A stretch of 64,000 bases of DNA from Paracoccus kondratievae (GCF_009301415.1 NZ_CP045074.1:124001-188000); one strand, 5' to 3'; counted from the stretch's first letter, positions 45,262 to 55,453 are shown. The notes: generated by a model from the letters alone, not told the origin. Numbers and translations are program-made.

Positions 45262-46061
45262 GCGCCCCCTTCGCGTTGAAACGAGACGCCCGAGATCCGG
45301 GCCCTTGCGATCAACCCATCTATATAGTCACGGCTGGCACGCAGCCATGCCGCCTTTTCATGCGCCTCACGCAGGCGCGGAAGGACGGCGGCAAAGGGCA
45401 GCACCTCGCCCCGCGCCCGCGCATCAAGGCGGATGATGTGCAGCCCATAGCGCGTTTCGGCGATGGTCAGCGCGCCTTCCTCCATCGTGGCCAGCGCCGC
45501 CTCGAACTCGGGTACCGTATCGCCGGCGGTCAACTGGCCCAGCACGCCGCCCGAGGTTTTCGAGGAACAGGCGCTATGGCGTGCTGCCAGCTCAGCAAAG
45601 CGGCGCGGCGCGGCACAAAGCTCGGCCAGAACCGCCCCTGCCTCGGCGCGCGCCGTTTCACGCGCCTTGGCATCATCCGGGGCAGCGGCGAAAAGGATAT
45701 GCGCCGCCTCGTATAGCGAAGGAGAGCGGAACTGTTCCGGATGCGCCGCGTGATAGGCCGCCAGCACCGTCTCATCGACGGGATCGGGTTGGATCTCCTG
45801 ATCCAGCAGAGCGCGGATCAGGGCCTCTTCCGCAGTTTCCCACTGGCCGGGCACAAGCTCGGCAGGTTCAGCGGTGATGCCTTGCGCGCGGGCTTCTTGC
45901 AACAAAAGTTCGCGCACCGCCAGCGCCCGCGCTGCTGCGCGCCAGGCATGACCGGGCTTGCCCTTGGGCGCGGGATGGTTCTGCGCCTCGGCCGCGATGC
46001 GTCCGGGGTCGATGGTGACGCCGTTCACCACGACCGGCGGCAAAAGCGGTTTCATCTCCAT
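45258..46061 (-). CDS. Parvulin-type peptidyl-prolyl isomerase of the nar operon
   Basis: 267 residues from ATG 46061, which keeps it clear of narI (ends 46067). The N-terminal half is helical (SurA/NifM-like); the parvulin domain spans about 120-235: YEAAHILFAAAPDDAKARETARAEAGAVL, FAELAARHSACSSKTSGGVLGQLTAGDTVPEFEAALATMEEGALTIAETRYGLHIIRLD. No signal peptide is visible, so it should act in the cytoplasm, perhaps on nitrate reductase folding. A similar isomerase gene follows narI in several denitrifiers, to my memory. Confidence 0.87.
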   Translation of the reverse strand: MEMKPLLPPVVVNGVTIDPGRIAAEAQNHPAPKGKPGHAWRAAARALAVRELLLQEARAQGITAEPAELVPGQWETAEEALIRALLDQEIQPDPVDETVLAAYHAAHPEQFRSPSLYEAAHILFAAAPDDAKARETARAEAGAVLAELCAAPRRFAELAARHSACSSKTSGGVLGQLTAGDTVPEFEAALATMEEGALTIAETRYGLHIIRLDARARGEVLPFAAVLPRLREAHEKAAWLRASRDYIDGLIARARISGVSFQREGGA

Positions 46062-46066
46062 CGCCC

Positions 46067-46753
46067 TTACTCCGCCGGGAAGCGGCGCGAGCGCACGATC
46101 TGATAGCCCGGCCGCCACAGATAGCGCACCGGAGCCGAAATCATGTGCACAAGCCGGGTAAAGGGAAAGAGCACAAAGATCGTCAGCCCCAGCAGGATAT
46201 GCAGTTTGAACAGCCAATGGACATGGGCCAGATGTTCAGCCGCACCGGCGCGCAGATAGACGATCCCCTGCGCCCAGGACATGAGCAGGGTCATCTCATG
46301 CCCGTCAAGATGCTGCATCGAAACCAGAATCGTCGCCAGCCCAAGGACCAGTTGCGCGACAAGCAGCGCAAGAATGCCGGTATCGGCCAGAGTCGAATGG
46401 GCGCGCACGCGCGGGTCGGTCAGTCTGCGATGCAAAAGCAGCGCCCCGCCGATAAGCGCCATAACCCCGGCGATGCCGCCCACGGTCATCGCCATCACCT
46501 GTTTTGCGCCATGGCTGATGCCGATGGCATCAAAGACGGCGATCGGGGTCAAAAGCCCGACCAGATGGCCGCCAAGAATAATCAGCACGCCGACATGAAA
46601 CAGGACCGAACCGATGACGAATTGACGACGACGCAGGATCTGGCTGGACTTTGATTTCCAGCTGAAAGGGTCGTGGTCATAACGGATGACAGAACCCAGG
46701 ATCATCACCGTGATGGCGATATAGGGGTAGATGCCGAAAAGAACATAGTTCAT
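46067..46753 (-). CDS. narI: Respiratory nitrate reductase gamma subunit (cytochrome b)
   Basis: 228 residues from ATG 46753. Five membrane helices hold two b hemes; the axial His lie in VLFHVGVLIILGGHLVGL (helix 2) and LAHVHWLFKLHILLG (helix 5). It oxidises ubiquinol at the membrane and passes electrons to NarH. The frame is open further upstream, but MNYVLFGIYPYI is the conserved start. Confidence 0.95.
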   Translation of the reverse strand: MNYVLFGIYPYIAITVMILGSVIRYDHDPFSWKSKSSQILRRRQFVIGSVLFHVGVLIILGGHLVGLLTPIAVFDAIGISHGAKQVMAMTVGGIAGVMALIGGALLLHRRLTDPRVRAHSTLADTGILALLVAQLVLGLATILVSMQHLDGHEMTLLMSWAQGIVYLRAGAAEHLAHVHWLFKLHILLGLTIFVLFPFTRLVHMISAPVRYLWRPGYQIVRSRRFPAE

Positions 46754-46766
46754 CTGCGCCTCCTGT

Positions 46767-47456
46767 TCATTGCGCCGGGCTTTGGGCGCGCGGGGCGTCC
46801 ATACGGGCCAGAATGTCGCGGCTGACCGGACAGCCGGCGTTGGGATCGGGGCCAAACGTCACCTGTGCCTCTTCCCAGACGGCGTCTAGCGCGGCCAGAT
46901 CCTCGGGATCGTCATCGGGGACGGCGGCCAGTTCTTCGGGCAGTTCGACCGGCTCGGTCACCACAAGCGCCACCAGCGCGCCAAGGACAGCGGCATAGGC
47001 AGACTCGCGCCGCGTCAGCCGCTCGGCCAGCGCGACAAGGATATGCGAGGCATCGGCCAACAGCGCCAACGCCTCGGGCAGTGGCCGGGTGGACAGGTAT
47101 TCCAGCAGCACCGGCAGGTGATCGGGCAGCTCGGACCCCGCAAGGTCAAAGCCGCCGTCGCGATAGGTTTCAAGCAGGTCCACCATCGCGCCGCCGCGGT
47201 CGCGGCTTTCGCCGTGGACATGCTCAAACAGGTTCAGCGACAGGCTGCGCGAGCGATCAAAGAGCAGCACATAACGTTCCTGCAAATCGTATAGGTCGCC
47301 CTGCCCCAGCTTTTGCAACAGGCTGCGGATTTCATCCATGCGCCGGGGACCAAGCAGGCCCTCGGATTGCAGGACCTGCTCAATCTGGGGCAAAGCGGCG
47401 ATCAGATCTTCGCCGGGATAGCTCAGCAGCGCGGAAAGGGCCTTGAAGGTTTTCAT
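46767..47456 (-). CDS. narJ: Nitrate reductase molybdenum cofactor assembly chaperone
   Basis: 229 residues of the TorD/NarJ family. Begins MKTFKALSALLSYPGEDLIAALPQ, contains LYDLQERYVLLFDRSRSLSLNLFEHVHGESRDRGGAMVDLLETYR (signature SLNLFEHVHG) and ends in an acidic tail. It holds apo-NarGH until Mo-bisMGD is inserted; not part of the final enzyme. Overlaps narH by 4 bases. Confidence 0.95.
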   Translation of the reverse strand: MKTFKALSALLSYPGEDLIAALPQIEQVLQSEGLLGPRRMDEIRSLLQKLGQGDLYDLQERYVLLFDRSRSLSLNLFEHVHGESRDRGGAMVDLLETYRDGGFDLAGSELPDHLPVLLEYLSTRPLPEALALLADASHILVALAERLTRRESAYAAVLGALVALVVTEPVELPEELAAVPDDDPEDLAALDAVWEEAQVTFGPDPNAGCPVSRDILARMDAPRAQSPAQ

Positions 47457-48970
47457 GCGATGAACTCCTGCGGGCTGCGGAATTTCTTGCCGCCAAACAG
47501 CGAGGGGCTGTTGCCCGACGAGCAGCCATGCCCATCGGTAAAGCCACAGCCGCCGCGCAGGTCATAGGCATCCTCGACCAGCTCACGATGCGTGGTCGGG
47601 ATGACAAAGCGATCCTCGTAATTGGCGATGGCCAGCAGGTGATACATCTCATCAATCTGCTGGGGGGTCAGGCCGACCCGTTTTGCAATGGCAAGGTTCA
47701 CCACGCCGTCCAGCGTCCTGGAACGCATGTAGCTGCGCATCGCCAGCATCCGTTCAAGCGCGGCTGCGACAGGGGCTTCGTCCCCGGCGGTCAGCATATT
47801 GGCCAGATAGCGCAGCGGGATGCGCAGGCTGCGCACGTCGGGCATATCGTCCTGCGCCGCGATCTTGCCCGCCTCGGCCGCGTTCTGAATCGGCGACAGC
47901 GGCGGCACATACCAGACCATCGGCAGGGTGCGGTATTCAGGGTGCAGCGGAAAGGCGATCTTCCACTCCATCGCCATCTTCCAGATCGGAGATTTCTGCG
48001 CGCCGCGGATCCAGTCCTCGGGGATGCCCTCGGCCCGGGCGGCGGCAATCACCTCGGGATCGTCCGGATCAAGGAAAACACCCAGTTGCGCGTCGTAAAG
48101 ATCCATCTCGGACTCGGCGCTGGCAGCCTCGGCGATGCGGTCGGCGTCGTAAAGCATCACACCCAGATAGCGGATGCGCCCGACGCAGGTTTCCGAACAG
48201 ACCGTGGGCTGGCCGGATTCCAGGCGCGGATAGCACAGGATGCATTTTTCCGATTTGCCGGTGGACCAGTTGTAATAGATCTTTTTGTAGGGACAGCCCG
48301 AAACGCACATCCGCCAGCCCCGGCATTTGTCCTGGTCAATCAGGACGACGCCATCCTCTTCGCGCTTGTAGATCGCGCCCGAGGGGCACGAGGCGACGCA
48401 GGCCGGGTTAAGGCAATGTTCGCACAACCGCGGCAGGTACATCATGAAGGTGTTTTCATATTCACCATAGATGTCCTTCTGAACGCCCTCAAAGTTATAG
48501 TCTCTGCTGCGTTTTTCGAACTCGCCGCCAAGGATTTCTTCCCAGTTCGGGCCCCATTCGATCTTTTCCATCCGCTCGCCCGAAATCTTTGAGCGCGGGC
48601 GGGCGCTTGGGAACGCCTGCATCTCGGGCGCCGATTTCAGATGGTCGTAATCGAAATCAAAAGGTTCGTAGAAATCGTCGATCTCGGGCAGGTCGGGGTT
48701 GGCAAAGATATTGGCAAGGATGCGCCACTTGCCGCCCTGCCGGGGTTGCAGATGCCCCGATTTCGTCCGCACCCAGCCGCCGTTCCAGCGTTTCTGGTTT
48801 TCCCAATCCTTGGGATAGCCGATGCCGGGCTTGGTCTCGACGTTGTTGAACCACGCGTATTCGACCCCCTCGCGCGAGGTCCAGACGTTCTTGCAGGTGA
48901 CCGAACAGGTATGACAGCCGATGCATTTGTCCAGGTTCAGCACCATGCCGATTTGTGCGCGCACTTTCAT
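47453..48970 (-). CDS. narH: Respiratory nitrate reductase beta subunit (Fe-S protein)
   Basis: 505 residues. Four Cys groups bind three 4Fe-4S and one 3Fe-4S clusters: CIGCHTCSVTCKNVW, CEHCLNPACVASCPSG, CRGWRMCVSGCPYK and CILCYPRLESGQPTVCSETC. The Trp in CRGWRMC replaces a Cys and marks the 3Fe-4S site. Relays electrons from NarI to NarG on the cytoplasmic face. Overlaps narG by 4 bases. Confidence 0.96.
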   Translation of the reverse strand: MKVRAQIGMVLNLDKCIGCHTCSVTCKNVWTSREGVEYAWFNNVETKPGIGYPKDWENQKRWNGGWVRTKSGHLQPRQGGKWRILANIFANPDLPEIDDFYEPFDFDYDHLKSAPEMQAFPSARPRSKISGERMEKIEWGPNWEEILGGEFEKRSRDYNFEGVQKDIYGEYENTFMMYLPRLCEHCLNPACVASCPSGAIYKREEDGVVLIDQDKCRGWRMCVSGCPYKKIYYNWSTGKSEKCILCYPRLESGQPTVCSETCVGRIRYLGVMLYDADRIAEAASAESEMDLYDAQLGVFLDPDDPEVIAAARAEGIPEDWIRGAQKSPIWKMAMEWKIAFPLHPEYRTLPMVWYVPPLSPIQNAAEAGKIAAQDDMPDVRSLRIPLRYLANMLTAGDEAPVAAALERMLAMRSYMRSRTLDGVVNLAIAKRVGLTPQQIDEMYHLLAIANYEDRFVIPTTHRELVEDAYDLRGGCGFTDGHGCSSGNSPSLFGGKKFRSPQEFIA

Positions 48971-51900
48971 TCCGCTGCCTCCGTGGCTTGGGTTGCGGGG
49001 CGATCGAGCCAGTCGATCTTGTCCAGCTTGCGGACGATGACGAATTCGTCCCGGTTGGCGCCCACCGTGCCGTAATAGTTGAACCCATAGGACAGCTGTG
49101 CATAGCCACCGATCATATGGGTGGGCTTCAGCACCGTGCGGGTGACCGAGTTGTGGATGCCGCCGCGCAGGCCGGTGATCTGGCTGCCCGGCGTGTTCAC
49201 GATCTTTTCCTGAGCGTGATACATAAAGAGCGTGCCTTCCTTCATGCGCTGGCTGACGACGGCACGCGCAGTGATGACGCCGTTGCTGTTAAAGACCTCG
49301 ACCCAGTCGTTATCGACCAGTCCGGCCTTTTTCGCGTCGATCTCAGATATCCACACCACCGGACCGCCGCGGTTCAGCGTCAGCATCAGCAGGTTGTCGG
49401 TATAGGTCGAATGGATGCCCCATTTCTGGTGCGGGGTGATAAAGTTCAGCACCACATGCTTTTCGCTGGCCCCCAGCGACTTGCGGGCATCCGCCGTGAT
49501 CGTCTTGAGATCGACCGGAGGCCGCCATGTCACGAAAGCCTCGCCAAAGGCGCGCATCCATTCGTGATCCTGATAAAGCTGCTGGCGACCGGTCACGGTG
49601 CGCCACGGGATCAGCTCATGGACGTTGGTCCAGCCGGCGTTGTAGCAGACCTCTTCGCTTTCGATGCCTGACCAGGTCGGAGACGAGATGATCTTTCTGG
49701 GCTGGGCAGCGATATCGCGGAAGCGGATCTTTTCATCCTCTTTGACCTCGGCCAGATGCTGGTGGCTGCGGCCCGTGGCCTTGCCAAGCGCCTGCCATGC
49801 CTTGACCGCAACCTCGCCATTGGTTTCGGGGGCCAGCATCAGGACCACTTCGGCGGCGTCGATCGCCGTCTCGATCCGCGCCATGCCCCGGGTCGGGCCA
49901 TCCTCGGTCACGCATCCGTTCAGGGCATGCAGGTGGTGAACCTCATCCCTGGTGTCCCAGGAGATGCCCTTCCCGCCGTTGCCAAGCTTTTCCATCAACG
50001 GGCCAAGCGCGGTGAAGCGTTTGTAAAGGTTCGGATAATCGCGCGTCACCTCGATATAGTTCGGCGCGGTCTTGCCGGGGATCAGATCGCATTCGCCCAG
50101 CTTCCAGTCCTGTACAAAGGGTTGGGCGATCTCACCCGCGCTATCGTGCTGCAAGGGCAGCTGCACGACATCGGTTTCGACCCCCAGCACCTCGGGTGCG
50201 ATCTCGGAAAACTTGCGGGCAATGGATTTGAAGATTTCCCAATCGGTGCGCGACTCATAGGCCGGGTCCACCGCCGCCTGCAGCGGGTGGATAAAGGGAT
50301 GCATGTCCGAGGTGTTCATATCGTCCTTTTCGTACCAGCTGGCGGTTGGCAGGACGATGTCGGCATAGACAGCGGTGGTGGACATACGGAAGTCGATGGT
50401 CACCAGCAGGTCCAGTTTGCCCTCGGGCGCCTTGTCATGCCAGGTCGCCTCGACCGGCTTCTGACGCCCCTCCTGCCCCAGATCCTTGCCAAGCACGCCG
50501 TGATCGGTGCCAAGCAGGTGCCTGAGGAAATATTCATGCCCCTTGCCCGACGAGCCAAGCAGGTTCGAGCGCCAGACAAAGAGGTTGCGCGGCCAGTTCT
50601 CGGGCGCGTCCGGGTCCTCGCAGGACATTTGCAAGGCGCCGGATTTCAGCCCGCGCGCGACATAATCGGCAACCGGAACACCCTCGGCGCGGGCGGCACG
50701 GCCGACCTCCAGCGGATTGGTGCGCAGTTGCGGGGCCGAGGGCAGCCACCCCATCCGTTCAGCCCGGATATTATAGTCAATGAGGCTAAGCTGGCCCCAG
50801 TCCCCCTTGGGCGCGGTCGGGGACAGGATCTCCTGCGCCCCCACCGTTTCATAGCGCCACTGGTCGGTATGGGCATACCAGGCCGAGGTCGAGTTCATGT
50901 GGCGCGGCGGACGCGCCCAGTCCAGCGCAAAGGCCAGCGCCGTCCAGCCGGTCTGCGGTCTCAGCTTTTCCTGTCCAACGTAATGGGCCCAACCACCGCC
51001 CGACTGGCCGACACAGCCGCACATCACCAGCATGTTGATGACGGCGCGGTAATTCATGTCCATGTGGAACCAGTGGTTCATCGCCGCACCGATGATGACC
51101 ATGGAACGCCCGTTGGTCTTTTCGGCATTGGCGGCGAATTCCCGCGCCACCTGGATGATCTTGTCACGGCGGACACCGGTTATGCGCTCGGCCCAGGCGG
51201 GGGTAAATGGCACGTCAGCGTCATAATCGCGCGTGACGTGGTCGCCCCCAAGCCCACGGTCAAGGCTGTAATTGGCACACAACAGGTCAAAGACCGTCGC
51301 GACAAGCGCCTCTTCCCCATTGGCCAGGGTCAGCCGCTTGACCGGTACATTGCGGGTCAGGACCTCGCCCCGGTCATCAATGGCAAAGCCGTTGGTCGCG
51401 GCACCGCCGAAATAGGGGAAATCGACGCCCACAATATCATCGCGATCCTCGTCAAGGATCAGGCTCATCTTAAGGCGAACCGCGTCATCGCCGGCCTTTT
51501 CCTCAAGGTTCCAGCGCCCCTCTTCGCCCCAGCGGAAACCGACCGAGCCGTTCGGGACCACGATACGGTCGCTGATTTCGTCAATGGCGACGGTTTTCCA
51601 TTCGGGATTGTTGGCCTGACCCAGCGCGCCGTCTAAATCGCTGGCGCGCAACTGGCGGCCCGGGATCAGACGGCCATCGCGCTGATCAAGCCTGACCAGC
51701 ATCGGCATATCGGAATAGCGGCGGCAGTAATCCTCAAAATACTCGGCCTGCCGGTCCAGGTGGAATTCACGCAGGATGACGTGGCCAAAGGCCATCCCAA
51801 GCGCCGCATCGGTGCCCTGCTTGGCGTTCAGCCAGATGTCGCCGAATTTTGCGGCCTCGGAATAGTCGGGGCAGATCACCGCCGATTTGGTGCCGCGATA

Positions 51901-52716
51901 GCGCGCCTCGGTATAGAAATGCGCGTCGGGGGTGCGGGTCTGCGGCACGTTCGAGCCCCAGAGCAGCAGATAGCCCGCATTATACCAGTCGGCCGATTCC
52001 GGCACGTCGGTCTGTTCGCCCCATGTCTGCGGGCTTGCCGGCGGCAGGTCGCAATACCAGTCGTAAAAGGACATGCAGGTCCCGCCCAAAAGCGACAGAT
52101 AGCGCGTCCCGGCGGCGTATGAGATCATCGACATGGCCGGGATGGGCGAAAAGCCAAAGACCCGGTCGGGGCCGTATTTACGTGCGGTATAGGCATTGGC
52201 AGCAGCGATGATCTCGGTCGCTTCGTCCCAGCCTGCGCGCACAAAGCCGCCCTTGCCGCGGATGCGGGTATAGCTTTCGCGGGCGGCGGGGTCGTTCTGG
52301 ATCGCCTCCCACGCGGCGACCGGTGACATGCTGCGGCGCTTTTCGCGCCACAGCCGCATCAGCCTGCCCCGGATCATCGGCGTTTTCACCCGGTTGGCCG
52401 AGTAAAGATACCAGCTGTAGGACGCACCCCGCGCGCAGCCGCGCGGTTCATGGTTGGGCAGATCGGGGCGGGTGCGCGGATAATCGGTCTGCTGCGTCTC
52501 CCATGTGACGATGCCGGATTTGACATAGATCTTCCACGAACAGGACCCGGTGCAGTTCACCCCATGGGTCGAGCGCACGATCTTGTCGTGGCGCCAGCGG
52601 GCGCGATAGGTTTCCTCCCAGTCGCGGTTTTCGACCGTGGTCTGGCCATGGCCCTCTGAGAACACGTCCTTGCGGGCGGGCCTCAGAAAATTCAGACGGT
52701 CCAGCAGATGGCTCAT
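48967..52716 (-). CDS. narG: Respiratory nitrate reductase alpha subunit (Mo-bisMGD)
   Basis: 1249 residues from ATG 52716 (AAGGAGA upstream). The FS0 cluster uses His51, Cys55, Cys59 and Cys94 in STHGVNCTGSCSWK and RGCARG, the His-coordinated cluster typical of NarG. The Mo-ligand Asp is in WYCDLPPASPQTWGEQTDVPES. It reduces nitrate to nitrite in the cytoplasm. It follows narK by 19 bases and is the catalytic core of the operon. Confidence 0.96.
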   Translation of the reverse strand: MSHLLDRLNFLRPARKDVFSEGHGQTTVENRDWEETYRARWRHDKIVRSTHGVNCTGSCSWKIYVKSGIVTWETQQTDYPRTRPDLPNHEPRGCARGASYSWYLYSANRVKTPMIRGRLMRLWREKRRSMSPVAAWEAIQNDPAARESYTRIRGKGGFVRAGWDEATEIIAAANAYTARKYGPDRVFGFSPIPAMSMISYAAGTRYLSLLGGTCMSFYDWYCDLPPASPQTWGEQTDVPESADWYNAGYLLLWGSNVPQTRTPDAHFYTEARYRGTKSAVICPDYSEAAKFGDIWLNAKQGTDAALGMAFGHVILREFHLDRQAEYFEDYCRRYSDMPMLVRLDQRDGRLIPGRQLRASDLDGALGQANNPEWKTVAIDEISDRIVVPNGSVGFRWGEEGRWNLEEKAGDDAVRLKMSLILDEDRDDIVGVDFPYFGGAATNGFAIDDRGEVLTRNVPVKRLTLANGEEALVATVFDLLCANYSLDRGLGGDHVTRDYDADVPFTPAWAERITGVRRDKIIQVAREFAANAEKTNGRSMVIIGAAMNHWFHMDMNYRAVINMLVMCGCVGQSGGGWAHYVGQEKLRPQTGWTALAFALDWARPPRHMNSTSAWYAHTDQWRYETVGAQEILSPTAPKGDWGQLSLIDYNIRAERMGWLPSAPQLRTNPLEVGRAARAEGVPVADYVARGLKSGALQMSCEDPDAPENWPRNLFVWRSNLLGSSGKGHEYFLRHLLGTDHGVLGKDLGQEGRQKPVEATWHDKAPEGKLDLLVTIDFRMSTTAVYADIVLPTASWYEKDDMNTSDMHPFIHPLQAAVDPAYESRTDWEIFKSIARKFSEIAPEVLGVETDVVQLPLQHDSAGEIAQPFVQDWKLGECDLIPGKTAPNYIEVTRDYPNLYKRFTALGPLMEKLGNGGKGISWDTRDEVHHLHALNGCVTEDGPTRGMARIETAIDAAEVVLMLAPETNGEVAVKAWQALGKATGRSHQHLAEVKEDEKIRFRDIAAQPRKIISSPTWSGIESEEVCYNAGWTNVHELIPWRTVTGRQQLYQDHEWMRAFGEAFVTWRPPVDLKTITADARKSLGASEKHVVLNFITPHQKWGIHSTYTDNLLMLTLNRGGPVVWISEIDAKKAGLVDNDWVEVFNSNGVITARAVVSQRMKEGTLFMYHAQEKIVNTPGSQITGLRGGIHNSVTRTVLKPTHMIGGYAQLSYGFNYYGTVGANRDEFVIVRKLDKIDWLDRPATQATEAAE

Positions 52717-52735
52717 TGCTGTCTCCTTGGGATTC

Positions 52736-55453
52736 TCATGCGGGGGTGGTGGCGCCGCTTTCGGCGCGACCGCGTTCGATGTCATGCAAAAGGCCGCCCG
52801 GGCGGGTGTAGAACACCCAGGTCACGGCAAGGCAGAGCACGTAGAAGCCCAGAAAGGCCCACAGCGCGCCCAGCACAGACCCGGTCAGGGCGATCGAGCT
52901 GCCATAGGCCTTGGGGATGAAGAAACCGCCATAGGCACCGATCGCGCTGGTAAAGGCGATGATGGCGGCGGACTCGCGGTCGGACTGGCGGCGACGTTCG
53001 TCCGGGCTCAGTTGCGGCTCCAGCCGGGCGACCTCTTTGCGCATGATCACGGGGATCATCTGGAAGGTCGAAGAGTTGCCGACCCCGGTAAAGAAGAACA
53101 GCGCCATGAACCCGGCAAAGAAGCCCATAAACGAGGCCGCTTGCAGCGATACGATCACCAGCGCGACCGAGGCGATCATGCCGGCAAAGACCCAGAAGGT
53201 CACCCGTGCGCCACCGACCCTGTCGGACAGCCAGCCCGAGCCAGCCCGGCTCAGCGCGCCGACAAGCGGGCCAAGAAAGACGTATTGCAGGGCGTTCACC
53301 TCGGGGAAGGCAAGGCCGATCAGCAGCGGAAAGCCCGCCGAATAGCCGATGAAGCTGCCAAAGGTGCCGATATACAGCAGGCACATCACCCAGTTGTGCA
53401 GCCGGGTAAAGATCACTGCCTGTTCGCGGAAGCTTGCCTTCGCATCGGCGATGTCATTCATGCCGATCCAGGCAGCAATGGTCACGGCAATGATAAAGGG
53501 CACCCAGATGAAGCCCGCGTTTTGCAGCCACAACCGGCCGCCGTCCGACAGCGGTTGCGGGTCGCCGCCGACGGCACCAAACACGCCGACGGTGATGACC
53601 AGCGGGACAAGGAACTGCATCACCGAAACGCCAAGGTTGCCCAGACCAGCGTTCAGCCCCATGGCGCTGCCTTTTTCCGATTTGGGGAAAAAGAAGCTGA
53701 TATTGGCCATGGATGAGGCGAAATTGGCCCCGCCCAGCCCGCATAGCAGCGCCAGCGCGACAAAGATGATGTAGGGCGTGGCGGGGTCCTGCACCGCATA
53801 GCCGATACCCATCGCCGGGATCAGCAGCGAGGCGGTCGAAAGCGTCGTCCACAGCCGCCCGCCAAAGATCGGCACCATAAAGCTGTAAAAGATGCGCAGC
53901 GTCGCCCCCGACAGTGCCGGCAGTGCCGCCAGCCAGAACAGCTGGTCCTGACTGAAGGCGAATCCGATCTGGGGCAGCTTTGCCACCACCACCGACCAGA
54001 CCATCCAGACGGCAAAGGCCAAAAGCAGCGCCGGGATTGAAATCCACAGGTTCCGTTGCGCAATCCTGCGGCCCTTTTCCGCCCAGAAGGCCGGGTCCTC
54101 GGGCCGCCAGTCGTCAAGGACGCGCGGCATCACGGTGCGCTCGGGGTCATGCACCTCGGCCAGTTCGGGAAAGTTCGGCAACCGGTCCAGCGCCTTGCCC
54201 TGCGCCTGCCGCTCCATCGCGCGGATCGACAGATGCATCCACGCCATCGACACGATGACGACAAGAAACAGCAGCGCAAAGCACGAAGTCCAGATCCCGG
54301 TCAGGTCCAGCAGGGCGCCAAAGACGATGGGCAGGATGAACCCGCCAAGCCCGCCGATCATGCCGACCAGACCACCGACCGAACCGACATGGTTCGGATA
54401 ATAGACCGGGATATGCTTAAAGATCGCCGCTTTCCCAAGGCTCATAAAGAACCCCAGTGCAAAAAGCGTGACCACAAAGGGCCAAAGTCCCATCTCGGTC
54501 GAGAACGAAATCAGCCCGTCCTTGCCACGGATCGTGTAATCCGTCGGCGCATAGGACAGCATGAACAGAAACAGCGCGCTAAAACCAAAGGTCCAGTACA
54601 TCACCGTACGCGCGCCAAAACGGTCCGACAGCATGCCGCCATAGGCACGAAACACGCTTGCCGACAGGCTGAAGGCCGCAGCCGCCATACCGGCAACCCG
54701 CAGATCGACGCCATAAACCTCGGTCAGGTAATGGGGCAGCCACAGCGCCAGCGCGACAAAGCCGCCAAAGACAAAGAAATAGTAAAGCGCAAAGCGCCAG
54801 ACCTGCAGCTTTTTCAGGGGGGCGAATTGCTCGGCCAGCGAAGGGGCGGCGATACCCGCGGCGCGCCGGGCCTGAAAATCGGGATCGTCCCGCGCGATCA
54901 GCAGGAAAATCACGCCCATCAGCGCGATGCCGACCGCCCAGATCTGCGCAACGGCCTGCCAGCCCCAGGCGACAAGGATAAAAGGCGCTAGGAACTTGGT
55001 CACCGCCGCGCCGACGTTGCCCATGCCAAAGATGCCAAGCGCCGTACCCTGACGCTGGCTTGGGAACCATTTCGAGACATAGGCGACGCCGATGATGAAC
55101 GAACCGCCTGCCAGCCCGACGCCAAGCGCGGCCAGCAGAAAGCCCGTGTAGCTATGCGCCCAGGTCAGCGCCCAGGTCGCCGCGCCGGTCAGCAGCATCT
55201 GCAATGAGAACACCAGCCGTCCGCCATAACGCTCGGTCCAGACGCCGAGGATCAGCCGGACGAGTGAGCCGGTCAGGATTGGGGTTGCGATCAGCACACC
55301 ATACTGGAACTCGGACAGGCCAAGGTCGTGTTTGATGGTGACACCGATGATGGAAAAGATCGTCCAGACGGCAAAGCACAGCGTGAACGCTATGGTGCTA
55401 AGCCACAGGGCCATCTGCTGCTCCAGTGGGGACGGAGAACGGGTTTCCGGCAT
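52736..55453 (-). CDS. narK: Fused nitrate/nitrite transporter NarK1-NarK2
   Basis: 905 residues, about twice the length of one MFS transporter, with about 24 predicted helices. Domain 1 (about 1-425) starts LEQQMALWLSTIAFTLCFAVWTIFSIIGV and has GLAGGSFIIGVAYVSKWFP and the NarK signature region GMGNVGAAVTKFLAP; domain 2 (about 475-905) has LCGLGGANFASSMANISFFFPKSEKGSAMGLNAGLGNLGVSVMQF. In Paracoccus the fusion combines a nitrate/proton symporter and a nitrate/nitrite antiporter. ATG 55453 is chosen because the upstream frame covers the FNR box. Confidence 0.95.
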   Translation of the reverse strand: MPETRSPSPLEQQMALWLSTIAFTLCFAVWTIFSIIGVTIKHDLGLSEFQYGVLIATPILTGSLVRLILGVWTERYGGRLVFSLQMLLTGAATWALTWAHSYTGFLLAALGVGLAGGSFIIGVAYVSKWFPSQRQGTALGIFGMGNVGAAVTKFLAPFILVAWGWQAVAQIWAVGIALMGVIFLLIARDDPDFQARRAAGIAAPSLAEQFAPLKKLQVWRFALYYFFVFGGFVALALWLPHYLTEVYGVDLRVAGMAAAAFSLSASVFRAYGGMLSDRFGARTVMYWTFGFSALFLFMLSYAPTDYTIRGKDGLISFSTEMGLWPFVVTLFALGFFMSLGKAAIFKHIPVYYPNHVGSVGGLVGMIGGLGGFILPIVFGALLDLTGIWTSCFALLFLVVIVSMAWMHLSIRAMERQAQGKALDRLPNFPELAEVHDPERTVMPRVLDDWRPEDPAFWAEKGRRIAQRNLWISIPALLLAFAVWMVWSVVVAKLPQIGFAFSQDQLFWLAALPALSGATLRIFYSFMVPIFGGRLWTTLSTASLLIPAMGIGYAVQDPATPYIIFVALALLCGLGGANFASSMANISFFFPKSEKGSAMGLNAGLGNLGVSVMQFLVPLVITVGVFGAVGGDPQPLSDGGRLWLQNAGFIWVPFIIAVTIAAWIGMNDIADAKASFREQAVIFTRLHNWVMCLLYIGTFGSFIGYSAGFPLLIGLAFPEVNALQYVFLGPLVGALSRAGSGWLSDRVGGARVTFWVFAGMIASVALVIVSLQAASFMGFFAGFMALFFFTGVGNSSTFQMIPVIMRKEVARLEPQLSPDERRRQSDRESAAIIAFTSAIGAYGGFFIPKAYGSSIALTGSVLGALWAFLGFYVLCLAVTWVFYTRPGGLLHDIERGRAESGATTPA

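Noticed and set aside
49756..51636. 626-codon plus-strand open frame opposite narG
   Set aside because: Antisense artefact of narG, which has all its cofactor ligands.
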